Positions 27,001-45,971 are shown, numbered from the stretch's first letter. The stretch is 64,000 bases of DNA from Sinonovacula constricta (GCA_007844125.1 CM017557.1:63316174-63380173); one strand, 5' to 3'. Program-made: numbers and translations. Notes: generated from the letters alone by a model not told the origin.

Positions 27001-27440
27001 CACCATATGGTCAGTTAAGGTCTTATATATCAATTGGTTCTTTAATTGTCGTCTAACCAGCGGTCACAGGTCTTCTGCGTCCAGCTGTCAGCTTAAAGGG
27101 ACAAATCCTTTTTAATTGACTAATAATTAGCGGCAAATCAGCATGTGTCAATCATCAGTTGCGGTCACACAATGAAAGTGTGATGGTTATCCCCTGCTCC
27201 CCACCCACTTGACACCATTATCACATTTAACTGTCCTTCTCCAATCAAGATAGAAGCCTTGTTACCATCTGTCTGTTAGTCGGAGCAAAATAAGTGTCTC
27301 ATCCATTAAGTATTCAGCATATATGGCAGTGAAACGGGTAGAAGAAGCGTTATCACACTTAACTGTCCCGATCTCGCAATAAATATCTCTCCAATATATA
27401 TGTTGGTAAAAAGGGTCGCAGAAGCATTAATTCATGAGCG
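27000..27440. repeat. Less AT-rich stretch with internal duplications
   Basis: Less AT-rich than its surroundings. attatcacatttaactgtcc (about 27218) recurs as gttatcacacttaactgtcc (about 27350). A second pair, catatatggcagtgaaacgg...gaagaagc and atatatgttggtaaaaaggg...gcagaagc, lies about 83 bp apart. It may be a degenerate mobile element; I cannot classify it. Confidence 0.4.
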
Positions 27441-27549
27441 AGTTAATGAATGAATTGATTGACACTACAAAATTTACCTGACTCCACGTACATAAAATTG
27501 TTGAAGCTTCGATTTTGGTGAAAAAACCCTTGTTTAAATGATATTCAAA

Positions 27550-27690
27550 GGTAACTGTCGGGTTTTCTCTTTTTGTTAAATGATCCATCACAGATTTGTT
27601 CTTACTTTTATATTTGGCTTCCATGTGAATACCTGCATATTCAAATTTTGGTATATTGCAGTGCTCATAGGACTTTGTCATATATTCTTA
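27550..27690 (+). repeat. Dispersed repeat R1, copy
   Basis: In order: ggtaactgtcgggttttctc, tttgttcttacttttatatt, tggcttccatgtgaatacct, ggtatattgcagtgctcata and ggactttgtcatatattctt. It matches the 3' two-thirds of the copy at 20642-20870. Confidence 0.75.
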
Positions 27691-30054
27691 TTATAGAATC
27701 CTCTTTGATGTGTAAGTTAAAGAACAGTTAAAAACTAGCACCATCCGAAACGTGGCTGTCCGAATGTATAAACACATTTCGGCGATTTGTTGAGACTACA
27801 ATTTTGACGAAGATTTCGGTAGACTCAGTATACATTGATGCAAACAATTTAAAACGGTATGTTTGTACTGTAAGACATATAATCACGTTCTGTATTGATT
27901 ATGTAACTGGTTAGCAGAGGCAGGTCAGCCATCAATATGTATAACATAGTGTATAAAAAGTAAGTTCCTCATTACAAAAAGTTCATAATGTGAACGATGA
28001 CGTTCTCTATTATTTTGTTGTTTTTATCATGTACGAATATATTAAATGTCGTCTTAACGTTTTCATTGTCTTTTATAGTTAATATTGTCAATGAGTGTAG
28101 AAATAAAAAAAAGTCAGATAATTAAGTAGCTATTTACCAGGTATAATTGACACACAATTGTTCAACGTTTATCTGAGCCGTACTAAATTGAAAAATGATG
28201 TCGACAAAATCCTTTCACTCCTACGTAACAAGCACACTTTTATTGGTTGATTGAATTTCTTATTAGCCTCTTATATAGGCGACTATATAACCGAATTGAC
28301 AATGTATTAATGTCTTTTTGTTGAACAATGTTAATTGTGAGATAACCGGAAGCAAAGGTCAGGCCGTCAAAAAGAAAACACATATTAAAATAGATTATTG
28401 ACATTAAAAACGACGCACAAAGGCAATGGCGAAGGAACAAATGGGTTAATTTGTTAAATATGGATATGGAAAGGGCCGCGATCTCATCATTATGTATATC
28501 TTATATTATATGTTTATTTTATTTTAGATGTAAGCATGGTTACAAATATTCCAGACAATACTGTCTTGCTACTTATAATGAAATCCAAGCAGTGTGTGCA
28601 ATGTAATACAAGCAGTCAGGCAGTTACACACCACTTTCGTCACAATTATACATGAATAACGAATTGTATCTTCACGAATTATTTTTTTATGTAGGAAAAA
28701 TAAATAACGAGTATTCACATAGTTAAATCTGTTCACATGGTAGAATTGTATGATCTTTGAAGACCTTTGTAAACAGCAATGTATTCAGGCAGTAACGAAT
28801 GAACAAGGGATGTTTCGGATCACAGGATATATGATGTAATATCTATGACGAAGTCGAGTCTAAGTCAATTTAATCTGTCAATGTGTTATCAATTTTGGAA
28901 TAAACATTGTCAACAGTATTATTTACTTGCTTTTAAAATGACATTAGTATTGAAAGGTATTGCAAACTGGATTGTACCTCGAAAAAAAAACGAAACTCAG
29001 TGAACGACAGTGTTAATCTCGAGAAACAATTTATGCTTAAAAGTAAAGCCGTAGATGAAGGTAACTATAGACTGTTATATTATACCAAAATTGTGTTATT
29101 AGTTTTGTTATTATTTTGTGGAATGTGAGTTAAATAACATTAACTAAAATCGAATTTTGCACAAAGGTCAAGGTTTTAGGCTACATTACTAAAGGATAAC
29201 AGAGAACATAGATAGTATTTTTAATCTAGTGTGTAAATTTAGCCATTTTAACAATTTCGAACAAATCAACATATAAGAGATACTTTTGTAAAAATGGTTA
29301 GAGAAAATCAATCTCTACTTTTCTTCGAGCAATTACGTATCTTTCATTATCTCATTGAGTAACGATTTCCTCAGTTGTCAATAATGCTGATTCACCTTAT
29401 ATTAAACTAAATGTCACTAAAAGATAGAAAATAGTATTTATATATAAAAGCAATAAGTACAAACACATAATTGACATTTTGAAATTATACAAAAAGCTGA
29501 CTACTTTATTTATAGTTGTGTCTTATTGCGGACCGGTGTTAAGATACGTGTTTCTCGACGTTGATATACGTTAGATTTGTACGGTGTATATTGTCACTGT
29601 ATATCACATCAAGTCTATTAAATTGAAAATAAAACTTATGTTTACGTTAAAGGTTGTTAAATATAAGTTAAAAAATATTTCTGCAAGAAATGCCCAAAGC
29701 TATGATAAGTGATCCGGAAATACGCATTAACCAGGAATGTCTGACTGACATTATTATTCTACAAAATTAGCTATCCTCTCCAAAAGTGTGAATCTGAACG
29801 TAAGAAATGTCTCGTTAGTTTAAGTTAACTTACGACACTTCAAGGTGACACTCGTTTATAATATTGGTATAACGAGTGCCTCGACATCCACCGCAAGACA
29901 GTGTACTCAGGTAGAGCTTTAGTCATGCATGATATAATGAAAAACAAGTACATATGCTGTTCAAAATTAATTTTATAATTCAGATGCAGGTGCTTGCTGT
30001 TTAATGTTTCTCTTTGATGGGACATTTTATTTACGCTGTTGGTTTAATAGAAAA
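27691..30054. other. Gene-free stretch, nothing recognised
   Basis: AT-rich sequence between two R1 copies. Open frames near 28240-28440 and 29840-30025 have no domain. Confidence 0.45.
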
Positions 30055-30059
30055 ATATT

Positions 30060-30290
30060 TAGGAAGTACGAGGTTGACCTCTCCACAAACCAGTTTTAAT
30101 TACCCCAGTCTTATTTTTGCCGACTGACCGTTCCAAAGCACTGCTTGTTATTGTTTTTTTTATGTGTTAAATCTCGTATCTGTGTTTTTGCCACTTTAAC
30201 ATTGACACTGCTTGCCTTTGTCTAGAGGTAGTTCGGATATAAATAGCTTTGGTAGTTTTTATAGGACCTTTTCTTGTATTCCTATTTATG
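30060..30290 (+). repeat. Dispersed repeat R1, copy
   Basis: In order: taccccagtcttatttttgc, cgactgaccgttccaaagc, tctcgtatctgtgtttttgc, cttgcctttgtctagaggta and ttataggaccttttcttg. It is the same subtype as the copy at 19640-19845. Confidence 0.7.
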
Positions 30291-30992
30291 TTTTAATAAG
30301 CATGCCAATGTCTATTTTATGCTTGGTTTTTGAGGTGGCTGACATGCAGCTTTGATTATTTTATTATACTTTCATATTGTAAAAATAAAAAATAATAACA
30401 TTGATAAAAATGTGTAATATCGTCACTTTATTGATTGGGAGCCTAGTTGGTGTAGTTTAAAAATCCAACACACAATATATGACCAGCAATTACATTAAAA
30501 CAGCGACTACGTTATAAATGTTGTTATATCATGGAAAGCATATCAATCTGAAACTTAAGTAATTGCTTGATAATATTTTGTATTCGTTTCTATTATTTTT
30601 TTCGTTTCCGTGATTGCAAAACTGATTAAAAAGTGATAGTTTTTATCAAAAGAAAACAGGACGGATTATTTGATGGTAACACGTAATTTATATTTAAATG
30701 CACAAAATTTCAAATTATTGATTACGTAATAAATGGGAGAAATATTAAGCCTTGAGCTTGAATTTCAAGCAAATTAATTAAATTATTACATAAAAGCATA
30801 GACGCTCATTTAGATGGAAATTACGTAAAAGGACTACTAGCATTTATACATAATGTTCGTGCACGTTTGGCTGAACTAATGACTCAAATTTGTTTGGTGC
30901 GTTTTTATATCTTATCTCTATGTTTTCGTTTTTAATTAAACAAAGGAGTGGATAACTAAATATCAGTTAAAATGAAATATAAATTTAATGTC

Positions 30993-31335
30993 CACTGCTC
31001 ACATGGAAACAATTTTGTAAATAGTTCATAATTTAGTTACCATTGCAATGCATCAGATTATCGATATACAGCATACAATGAATTATAGTAGTTGAATAGT
31101 AGATGGAGGTTAAGAGTAGGACTAAGTATATTACTTAGGTTATTTAGGTATGTCCTTAAATATTTTTTCAGTCTCAATTGTTGTACCTTGTGATTGTTTT
31201 ATCGCTATCATTTAATGATATTGAACTTTGGTTTCTCAATATTCTATCTACACATGAACAGGGTGATCGAATCATTTACATTTCTCCTTCGGTGACCTTT
31301 GTCCTTGTGTCAAATATTTAATTTCTTTGATAATT
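30993..31335 (+). repeat. Duplicated segment D1, copy 2 (empty site for the MITE)
   Basis: Partner of 13242-13945 in direct orientation about 17.7 kb away. It lacks the 386-bp MITE and has a single TTAA at 31212-31215 where copy 1 is interrupted. Base differences are frequent, so the duplication is old. Confidence 0.85.
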
Positions 31336-32200
31336 TACTTCTCTCCTAACTAAAATTCAATGTGGATATAATCTATATGTCATTTCTTATGTACTATTCA
31401 TATCTCATAACTATCAAAAAGGGAATATTCATTGTCTGCACATGTCGCCAATATACTATTGTGTGAACAAGCATATTCATCTACTGTTGAATATTATCCT
31501 TTGATAGCAATAAGTTACAACGCTGACTTCCCTAAATGTGGACGTATCGTTAGTGACATCCGTTGAAACCTATAGCCAAGTTTCTTAATTAATGACACTT
31601 AAAGAGTGACCTTCCTATTTTCAGACACTCTGTTAACGGTATGAAACATAATCAATACTCGGTCATTGCTGCTAGGACATACAATTTATTTTCTTAGTAT
31701 TTCTGTTCCCACAAATACATTATATATTGCCTTTTGTCTTTGATGCAAATGAAGAACATTGATTGAAACTTTGCCTCTTTACACGCGAATCCACGCAATC
31801 ATACACTTATTTTAAAAAAGGGGGATATTATATAAATTAATACATATAATAAAAAATGTTTAAATTGAATAATAATTTATTGTTGTTTGTTGCATTTTTT
31901 TGACATTTTAATCATAAATAACAATGTTTTTATTTCGATAGACACAAATAAATAGTAGATGAGAATTCTAAACAACGATGTTTTGTTAATAAATGTTCTT
32001 TCAAAATTCATTTAACAACAATAAAGCGCTATTTATGGTGCCCAATGCCTTCATGTGATTCAGCGAAGAGCCTCAAAGACTTCAAATACATTAGAACGAT
32101 TAGGTTTATATAAGTCTTAATTAGACCAGAAATAGAAATATTAGGTCAGACCGCAATTACGGTTTTCAGGGCTCCTTCTGCTCGTCAAAGCTCCAGGTTG
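31336..32200. other. Gene-free stretch, nothing recognised
   Basis: AT-rich sequence with no supported feature. Confidence 0.45.
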
Positions 32201-32206
32201 CACTCA

Positions 32207-33045
32207 ATGTTTGTTGACCTGATTTTAATATTTAATAGTTTTTATCATATTGACTTTATAGCCGAGGTTGGAAAAACAGGTGCTTGGCGTAATAAAGTTA
32301 AGTGGTTGTTCGCATTTGTCATTCTTGTATTCTTTTTCGTAATTTCGCAATACAATATTTTTGGTTCAAACAATTTATATTTAGTGTACCAAATAAGAAA
32401 GACAGTAGTAAAGTACCCTTATTTGAAATTGATAAAAAATAGAGGGTTATTTATTTTATTTAACACACCTTAAATCACAACAAGTAATAAATATTGTCTT
32501 ATAAGTTTATATAAAAACCGTTTGAATTAAAGATTTGACCTGCAAGGTTGGTCCACAAGTTCGAAAATGTAACACGGCTCTATATTGATTCAAACAGGCA
32601 GTACAATTTTACAAACTTTAGCCAGAGGAATGTAAAGAAAAACGAATACTCTGAGCCAAAATATTGCAAGATCGGAAATCTAACAAATGACGCCTTGAAA
32701 TGTTACGTCGACGAAGTGCATTTACTTCTGGTGGTCTCTTTTAACCTGTAACAAACCACAAATTAATCCTCATACTCTGCCAGTCATAATAACACACATC
32801 GAGACAACATCCGATTGATTAATCTACAATTTCAAAAATACCCTGCATGTATTTTTATTGACAAAGTAAAGTATAAAATTCCTGCTACGTTCGATAATTA
32901 CGATGAACTCTTTTATATTGTAAAATATATTCATTTAATAACAATGGCAAATGACACCATGCTCTATACAGCAAATACTACTGATAGATTCTTCTTGCAT
33001 ATACAGCATAGGTTTGTTGGTAAGACCGATGATAAAATAACGTGA
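32207..33045 (+). pseudogene. Possible decayed coding segment with a membrane helix (unrecognised)
   Basis: Three plus-strand open segments follow each other. From the ATG at 32207, the first encodes a residue run with one strong hydrophobic helix (WLFAFVILVFFFVIS) preceded by basic residues (WRNKVK). That is the pattern of a signal anchor in a type II membrane protein. The second (about 32539-32751) and third (about 32815-33045) are more charged and Asn/Tyr-rich than the surrounding AT-rich frames, and they are separated by stops. I recognise no family. A type II glycosyltransferase-like protein would fit the membrane layout, but no catalytic motif is visible. It could equally be chance in AT-rich DNA. 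Confidence 0.2.
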
Positions 33046-33307
33046 TACATGCAAATAAACGTCAGACGTGGTAACGAGTGAGGGATCGCTATAATCAAAG
33101 TGAAAACCATGAATTGATTCTGGATAATTCGCCCTGCCTCGGTGACCAAGGATCATTGTATAACCGAGTACAAACAACCTATCAACGATCTATCTAAATG
33201 TGGTTAGCAAAAAGAAGCTGATATATGCTAGATACAGTTATAAGAAAAAAATATTTTTGGATTTTGATTTACATTCGGCTAATATATTAGACATTTGACA
33301 TAGAAAT

Positions 33308-36470
<3,163 letters not shown>

Positions 36471-36479
36471 GCCTTGATA

Positions 36480-36900
36480 CATGTTTTAAGCTTATTTTGT
36501 TAAAGAGCGTCAGCATACATTTTTATATGACAAACGAGTTCGTTTCCCTGTGTCTGAACATATATATGACAATATTTAATTATTGATCACATGCGATGAG
36601 CCATAAAGCACTACTTAGTCTGATGTCCCGCATCATTGGCTGAGTTGTACAGAATTATGTATCGTCTTTGTGGTTATTTCTGACAGGTCACTGCATCTCA
36701 CGTGTCGCTTTTTAACTGATTGATAACAGTTTTAAGTTTATTGGAAGCGACATATCAGTATGGACATGCTCTCTGCTATTCCATTACAATCGCGCTGACA
36801 TGTCATAAAATTTTATAGGATCTCACGACGCATCAATGATAAATTGATTATGTTTATTAGTTTAAATTTAGTCTTGTTACTTAAAGTACTATTCATCATA
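36480..36900 (+). repeat. Block T, copy A
   Basis: In order: ttttaagcttattttgttaa (36484), gtggttatttctgac, atctcacgtgtcgcttttta, ctgacatgtcata and ggatctcacgacgcatcaat. The same order of diverged landmarks occurs in copies B, C and D. No coding sequence is visible. Confidence 0.6.
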
Positions 36901-39900
36901 AAAACAGGTTTATTTGGAAAAATATAAGTGTCACGGAAATAAGAATAAGAACTGATACGTTTCATTATCTTTAGTCACTCACTACAACAATTATTCTTGG
37001 AGCCGAAGCTAAGAATACGTCTGCAACATTCTGATACAGATTAACATGGCAAGTTGAAATGTCTTTATGACTTCAACAACTAAAGAGTTTTAAATAAACA
37101 CATCATCGCGAACTCTGCGATACTTGTCGAATTGACGACAACTCATAAATTTAGCCTGCCGTTCCTCTGTGTGTTCGCTGCTGTTAAAATACTTCCTGCT
37201 TGTACTCAACGTTTATACTTAAATATGGAGCTTCTATTTAAAAAATCTCTTTTTCAACAGTTTTAAAAATGACCCCACTTTGCATGGGCAATTCTCGAGC
37301 ATTGTTTAAAGTCTCAGAGCGTAAGGTAAATCTATTTCATTCAAATATTTCGACTTTAATTTTGGTTCATCTAAATCCTAGTGATTTTGTAAATACTATT
37401 AAAATGATATAAATGTGAATTGTTTTATTAATGTGATAACAATGTAAATACATATGATTCAGCGTGCCAGACAAATCACCATTTATCTATGACGCTTCTT
37501 AATTTTTCTCGCTTCTGCTTTATGTTGAAAACAAAAGTTTAAAGAAGTCAATGATAAGCAGGATGACATGGAAAATGAACGTTAGATAAAATGACAGCTG
37601 TTGTTGTTGTTGTTATTCTTATGTTATATTGTTTTCTCGTTTTTGTTTTTATTTTGATTTTTCCAAAGCTGTCTATATTGTACATATGTGATCAGGGTTA
37701 CACAACGTTATTGTCATAACAGTTTTATTCGTATTTAATAGGACAGTTAATTTGGGCCTGCTATTTTAGCTAAGTATTGATTGAGTCTTAACAATTGTTA
37801 AATGTTAAAATACTTCTTTTTGTATCAATGAAAATATTGATATTTGTGGCAGGTATAAAAATAAAAGTTCAATGTAAACTGTTGTCTTAAGTGTTGATTG
37901 TCTATAAATAATGTATTCGTAAAGCGTCACTTTTAATTAATAACTGCGATCTCACTTGCTACAAACGCTTCACTATATAGTTCGGGCGTTGAATGTTATA
38001 CGTTTGAGCGGGCAAAGTATCCTAAAGATGTATTAAAAGCGCATTCGTAGTATTTTGTGCAGCAGTTTTGAATGTGCATACATTTATGTCGTTAGGTTCT
38101 GATTTCAACAGAATTGATTCATTTTATAAAGAGGCGCAATATAAAAAAACATGCTATCAGATTAATACTGAAATCACAAGTAGGCTAACCCTGTCCAAGT
38201 ATTCACTGTGTCACAAAAGATACTTCATAAATAATATCATGTTGCATTTGGGTTGTTACGAATTTGGCATTAAGCAAATAATAAAATTAGAAAAGAAATG
38301 TGCGTGTTCCTGTTTCACAACTACATCGTTACAAATTTTTTGATGTTTTTTTTTTATATATTTTGATGGTATGTTTAGATCTGGAGACGAAAGAATATGT
38401 AAATGGTATAATGTATAAACCAAGTGAATGATTTTTTTTCTTTCTTTTGTCAATATAGCATTCATTCGAACAAATGTGGTTGCTTACAACAAGTTAGAAG
38501 TTAAGAGAGTTTTGAGCTAATACAGCCATTATAGAGTCTGTACATAATTAGTACACCAAAGTTAAAAAGCATACCCGCAGTGATAAATCACTTTTGCTAA
38601 TGGGTTATCATTTTTAATTGAAAACATAGATTTCTGAAATAAAAATGTCATTTGTAAAGGATTCTCCATGTGAAAACTGGGATGCTATTATATTTTTTCA
38701 TATCAAGCTGTGGTTATTTTTAACGATAACAAAAACGAATATTAACACATCAGTCTATTTGCCGCCGGCTTTCGGAATAGAGTATCCTCGTGGGATACTG
38801 ATGAGATATGAGTGGTATTTTAATCCTTTTTGCAGGGTGCCGCAGAACTAACATTATAGATATAATGAAATACTCAGGGGTCATCAAAATGACGAATGTA
38901 TGTTATCTGATATGTTAAATATGTTAAAATGATTTACTCAAGCTATATCACGCTATAGGCACTCGATTTCATACAATACAAGGGTCGATGATAATATGAT
39001 ATGAATTTTGTCAAATTAAATTTTTTTAATTAATAAATATTTCTCGACCAAAAGTTATATAGATATTGTCGTGGGATTCTTGCATTCGACAAAATCATAA
39101 ACTATCAAACGCCCGTGAACTTTTATCCTGTCTTTTTGAAATTCAACGTTAAATAAATAAAAGTGCATGGCAGATGTTTTACCAACAATTTTATCTTTAC
39201 CGATGTTCTACATATTGGCTCTGTGAATATTAAAATAATTGATGTTTATGTTGCGATCTTACAATTTTATTAACTTACATATGTGAAGTGAAGTGAAGAA
39301 TGTGTCTCGAATGAAAAGGATCTAATCAAAAACAACAATTCCATCTTCCTGCAAAAATAACTGATTATATATAAGTTATTAAAATCATTACTCTTTATTA
39401 ATAAATTAAATAAATAACTAATTAATAATTTAACAATTAATTATTGCAGATTTAATAGAATCATATCAATATTGTAGCAAAAACATTGCAACACTGTTTA
39501 TGGCTTCAACTTTGCCTGTTATTTGCGACGTATTTTTAAAGTAAAAACTATAAGGTTTTTTTTCCTTTTAATGAGATCTGTAATAAGTATTTGCTGTTTT
39601 CCTGTCTGATTTAAGTATTTTCACCAAAAATGCTCACCCTAATTAAGGGACAATTTCAGGGTTTTTTACCTCGTTTTATTAGGAGGTGGACAGAAATAGC
39701 AATATGAGTTTAAATAACACTGCATAAAACCGCACATACGACTAAAAGGAAGCCACTCCTACTTACAAAGACAATTGGTAGACGTCAAAAAGTATTTCAC
39801 CTTTGCTTTAATTTTTACGATTTTCCTAAAGACACAATCTTGTTTAAATTCAAGTTTGTTTTAATGTAAAAAAGGAGTAGTTTAATCATAGTATTGATTC

Positions 39901-41375
39901 TTTTTGTTTTAATTTGACTTGCGGTAATCTGAGAGTGTACTTTGTTCATTTGAAAATTATAACCTTCTTTTACCTGTACTATACGTAAGTTCACTTGCAC
40001 TTATCATAAACAGTCGTACATTCTGTTTAGGTTAAATAAGTCCTGATTAACGCCCTTATAAACATACAGATCAAAATATAAACATTTGACACCTTCACGA
40101 AAGGATAAACAAAGAACCAATACAACAAGCTGATTGATTCAAACAATGCACGTCAAGAAAATAAAGCCTAACTTGAAAAAGAACACATGAACACATAAAG
40201 TCCTTTTTCTAGAGATATTTATTTTACATTATTTTCAACATATCCTATAGTTAAAGAAACAACGTGTCTCTTAATTTGCAAACGTTAAAATAAAGTTTTT
40301 TATCTGTCGAAGTTTTAGGTTCATGTCGTCCCTTAAGTGTTTAAGTATTTATAATGTCAATTTAAAGTCATAGTCTCTACAATAATTATAGCTTTGACAT
40401 TACATGCACACTTTTTGGTATATTCAACAGGATTCACATAATCAATATTGTTAACCACGTTTAAATGCTTCAGTAGATGCGCATTATTAGTTGCTTTCAA
40501 ACAGATAATTTGAAGCCATTGTATAGGTTTTAACAATAAAAGATGAAACTGATGTTTATAACAACAGAAATACTAGAGCTACATATGCGTACAATTAAAC
40601 TATTACTTCAATTGCTTTCTTTTCAACAGGGTATGAACAAGCACTAGTCTTTTTAGATTAAGGGATTCAAACGATTTATACCGTTAAACATATTGTTGTT
40701 TTATTAAGAACTATTCATACTTGTCAATGAAAAATTGAATATCGTTTTTATTTTAAATCAACATATCCAGTTTTATATCCTTAGATTACAAATATTCCGC
40801 CCTGTATGGCAAAAGCAGCAATACTTTGTCATACTGTAATTACATGGACAACAAGTGGAGTGGGTGGCGATTAAAATACATTGTATGAAGTTTCAGTCTA
40901 CTCGATGAATTGCCGCTATTTATGATCGACAGCAAATTGGCTAGTTATGTTATGACTATGTCTAAATTCACAATGTGAGACAGGAAGACAAAACACCTGA
41001 AAAAGTATATAAAGAAAGAGACCCCTTTTATTGCTTATATAAACGTGCTTTCAAAGGGACGTGCTATCGTTTTGTCCGTTCATGAAAAGTTTTTATTCAA
41101 CTAAAGAAATAGTCCTACCGGCAAGGTATTTCTGTTATTGAATTGTATGTAAAGTAAAACAACTTTCTTATTAAGATATGCTTAAGCAGATAACCCATTA
41201 GATTTCCAAGGGCGTCACGCCGTTCAAATTGCACTACAAAAATCTCGCTGTTTCGTGTACAGACGGCATAATATAGAATCTACAGCATGATTGTATTTTA
41301 GATGTGTTTCCCACTAAATGATTATATAGCTTTATATTATGATAAGGCAAAACATGTTCTTTGTGCAAAACAATA
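36901..41375. other. Gene-free interval between block copies A and B
   Basis: About 4.5 kb of AT-rich DNA with a short (TTG)n run near 37600-37615. Open frames at 38068-38343 and 38645-38851 show no domain. Nothing is recognised. Confidence 0.45.
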
Positions 41376-41379
41376 CACT

Positions 41380-41700
41380 TACTAGATGTTTTCGGGTGGG
41401 ACATATAGCGTGTATGTGGTTATATCTGACTTGCCACTAAATCTTGCGTGTCTCCTTATCTGATGTATAGCAGTTTCAGTGTGACTACACAATCACATTA
41501 TCATTAATATGATCTGGGCAGGTAAATCAATTTGTGATGACATATCCGACTTTTATAGTGGATTTTACGACGTATCAATGCTAAATCAATTATAAACTGG
41601 TTATGTGCATTAGTTTCAATGAAGCTTTTATAATTTAAGAAAATAATTTTGCCTTAACATGCTGATCAATGCTTATCGAACATTTTCATTGTGTTAATTT
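41380..41700 (+). repeat. Block T, copy B
   Basis: In order: gtggttatatctgac, cttgcgtgtctccttatctg, atgtatagcagtttcagtg, gatgacatatccg and ggattttacgacgtatcaat. The closest resemblance by eye is to copy A. Confidence 0.6.
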
Positions 41701-43555
41701 CGTGACATAACGTCATTAAGATGCCAACAATAGAAAAAATATTTAATAAAAAGATTCTATTTTTATGTATAAAAGTTCCGTACGCAATTTGTTAATTGTA
41801 ATTGTGTCAGCGTGTGGGTGGAGACAAACACGATTAAAGGTTTTTATTACGTAAATCAATCTTAGCAAAAAGAAAATTTGTTGCTGATCCCTCAGATGCA
41901 CTTAAAGCTTAAAACTTATTCTTACTTCTTTAAACAATAGTTCAAGAAATCAATTTTCCATCAATCATTGAGCTGAGGGACCTTTGACGCGAAAGCTTAT
42001 TGTTTTCATATCCTTGAGATGCAGATTGACTTTAAAATCATATTGATAATAACTCCAATTTTTGTAAAGAAAAATAATTATTATATAACTATATACATTA
42101 ACGTTAAATTTGACGTGTGTCCAATAACACTTTCATTATATATCACTTTTTTGTATTGAGACTAGAATATATGTTTCCGAAGAAAGAATGATTGAATATT
42201 GTATTGTATTGTAACAGCCAAGTAGCCTGCTTTGAACATATTCAAAATAATAAAACAACTTTGTCTAAATAATTTGTCTGAGATTGAGAACATTGTCATA
42301 ATTATACATAAAAATATTATGATTTCGTTCGATAAGACATTTAATTTGTTTTAACGTTTAACAGACATTAATATTTTAATGTTAGAAACACGTACTTAAT
42401 AAGTAATTTCAAAAATTCAAGCACAGCGAAATCAGTATAATATATATATATAATGATAATTATTATAAATATTATAAATTGGATTTCAGGAAATAGAATT
42501 GTCACTCGTAGAATCTCCTTAATTAAAATAACTAGACTATTGCCTGCATCTTACTGCACGAGGTCTAGTGAAAAGCTATAGATGTTATTATATTTTCTAT
42601 TTCAAGCTTTAAACATATTTAAACGATGAATAAAATGTATCTTTAGAACTCACCGTCGGTTTTGTTTGTTGTTTGCTTTTGTTTTTAATAGGTTGCTTCA
42701 GAATTTGCATTACATATGACAAAAGTATATAATACAAATTCCTGTAAGTTACCAAAATTTCTAATATAATTCTAATGGGCCATATATAAGTTCCTTTAAT
42801 TTAATAAATAAATTAGGTTACAGGAAACACTGGGTAGCTGACGAATAACAATATATGGATATACTTGTTGTTGCTTTTTAAACTAAATATCTTAACAAAG
42901 GTACAAAATAGAAGACAATTATGAAGCTTATGTATACGTTGAATTTAGGGTCTAATATATTGTTTTATTATCACTACATAACTTATTAGTCAGGAAGAAT
43001 GATTGTACAGCGTTATAAAGTACCAATGCATGGATACCAAGAATCGTTTCATTATAATGCTCAAGCGCTGTAGCACTGCTAGCAATTTGCTTTTTAGAAC
43101 GAATGCTTTCAAAACAGACGTGTATTGCCCAAAGTACATAGTGTTACATAAGAAAGCTACCGACTGCGATATTATTGTTGAGGTTAAAAGAAAGCGGTGG
43201 AAGTGGCTTTGAAATAAATACACATGTCTCAAAACCATAAGTTTTATACTATCAAGTTGCAGCCTCAATATGTGATGGAACAAAACTGTGCTAGCATCTG
43301 ATTTGCGTGGTATCGTGCCATAACGTCATAACCAGCTATGTTTTTTCTGGGTTACAGTCTGAATAAGAATAAGTACAAATCGTTGTTTTTTCTAATTGCG
43401 TTCTGCTCGATAACGCGCGAATTGTGTAACACCCGTCGATAAAAAACAAATGCCACACACTTGAACGTGTGCTTTCGAAACTGCTTTCCGCATGTCTGGT
43501 TTGTTTCTTGTTTTGCTGCGTTATATACGCATAGGTTATGGCTTAAATTGTTTAA
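41701..43555. other. Gene-free interval with a segment shared with block C
   Basis: About 43390-43425 (tctaattgcgttctgctcga...taacgcgc) resembles 54425-54450 (tttaattgcgaacagctcga...taaagcgc). This extends the B/C duplication. Nothing coding is recognised. Confidence 0.45.
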
Positions 43556-43559
43556 TAAT

Positions 43560-43740
43560 TACGTCAGTCGGTCTTTTTGCCGACTGTTCATTCCAATGTG
43601 GTAACTGAGGGTTCCTCTATTTTGATATGATTCTCGTCCTAGTGTTGTGTTTTTTTGTTTTGACCCTTAACTGAATTGTCTTTACCTTTGTCTAGTTCTA
43701 ATTTAATTGTATTAATACTTATAGAACTTTGTTTCATAAT
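43560..43740 (+). repeat. Dispersed repeat R1, copy just left of the transposon
   Basis: In order: cagtcggtctttttgccgac, ttccaatgtggtaactgagg, a gattctcgtcctagtgttgt section, tttacctttgtctag and aatacttatagaactttgtt. The 5' part forms an AGTCGG/CCGACT hairpin. Confidence 0.65.
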
Positions 43741-43847
43741 TATAATTTTCTTTTATGTTTGATTCATTTCTCACGCCAAATAGCTTTAAAACATACAAAC
43801 GCCAAATTTCGATCGTTGAATGCACTTACCAGATCAATCAAATTATA

Positions 43848-43922
43848 TACCCTTTCAGTTACTCGCCCTAAGTCAAACAAGAGTTGCGTCCCGCGACCGG
43901 ATATGACGTCATACGAGGATTG
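43848..43922 (+). repeat. Left terminal inverted repeat of the transposon
   Basis: Begins (T)ACCCTTTCAGTTA and ends TGACGTCATACGAGGATTG. The ~40 bp between these blocks differs from the right end. TGACGTCA is a full palindromic CRE core. Confidence 0.85.
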
Positions 43923-43953
43923 AAAACAAAAAGGCTACTATAGCATTTATAAG
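43904..43953 (+). promoter_or_regulatory. Putative promoter of the SAP gene: CRE plus TATA-like
   Basis: The palindrome TGACGTCA (43904-43911) is a consensus cAMP-response element. A TATA-like atttataagc lies at about 43945-43954. A strong donor (AAC|gtaagtatgt) follows at 43975/43976, so a short first exon would start just downstream of the TATA-like site. Confidence 0.4.
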
Positions 43954-43959
43954 CGGACT

Positions 43960-45840
<1,881 letters not shown>

Positions 45841-45971
45841 CTTTGTGCTGTTATTTGTTACTACTGTCATTTTATAATTGTAAGCATAAAATTACTTGGT
45901 TTTGGTAAAAATTCCAATGTTTATTCATAAATGAATGGATTTGATTCGTTTTGAATCCAGTTACTTGTGAG

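Noticed and set aside
9005..30290. A regular ~5.3-kb period of R1 copies
   Set aside because: The pattern appeared from 9, 14, 19.7, 25 and 30 kb, but the 25-kb site looks inverted and extra copies at 20.6 and 27.5 kb break the spacing.
42430..42480. AT-only inverted repeat as an element end
   Set aside because: Simple TA/AT-rich sequence; pairing is expected by composition.
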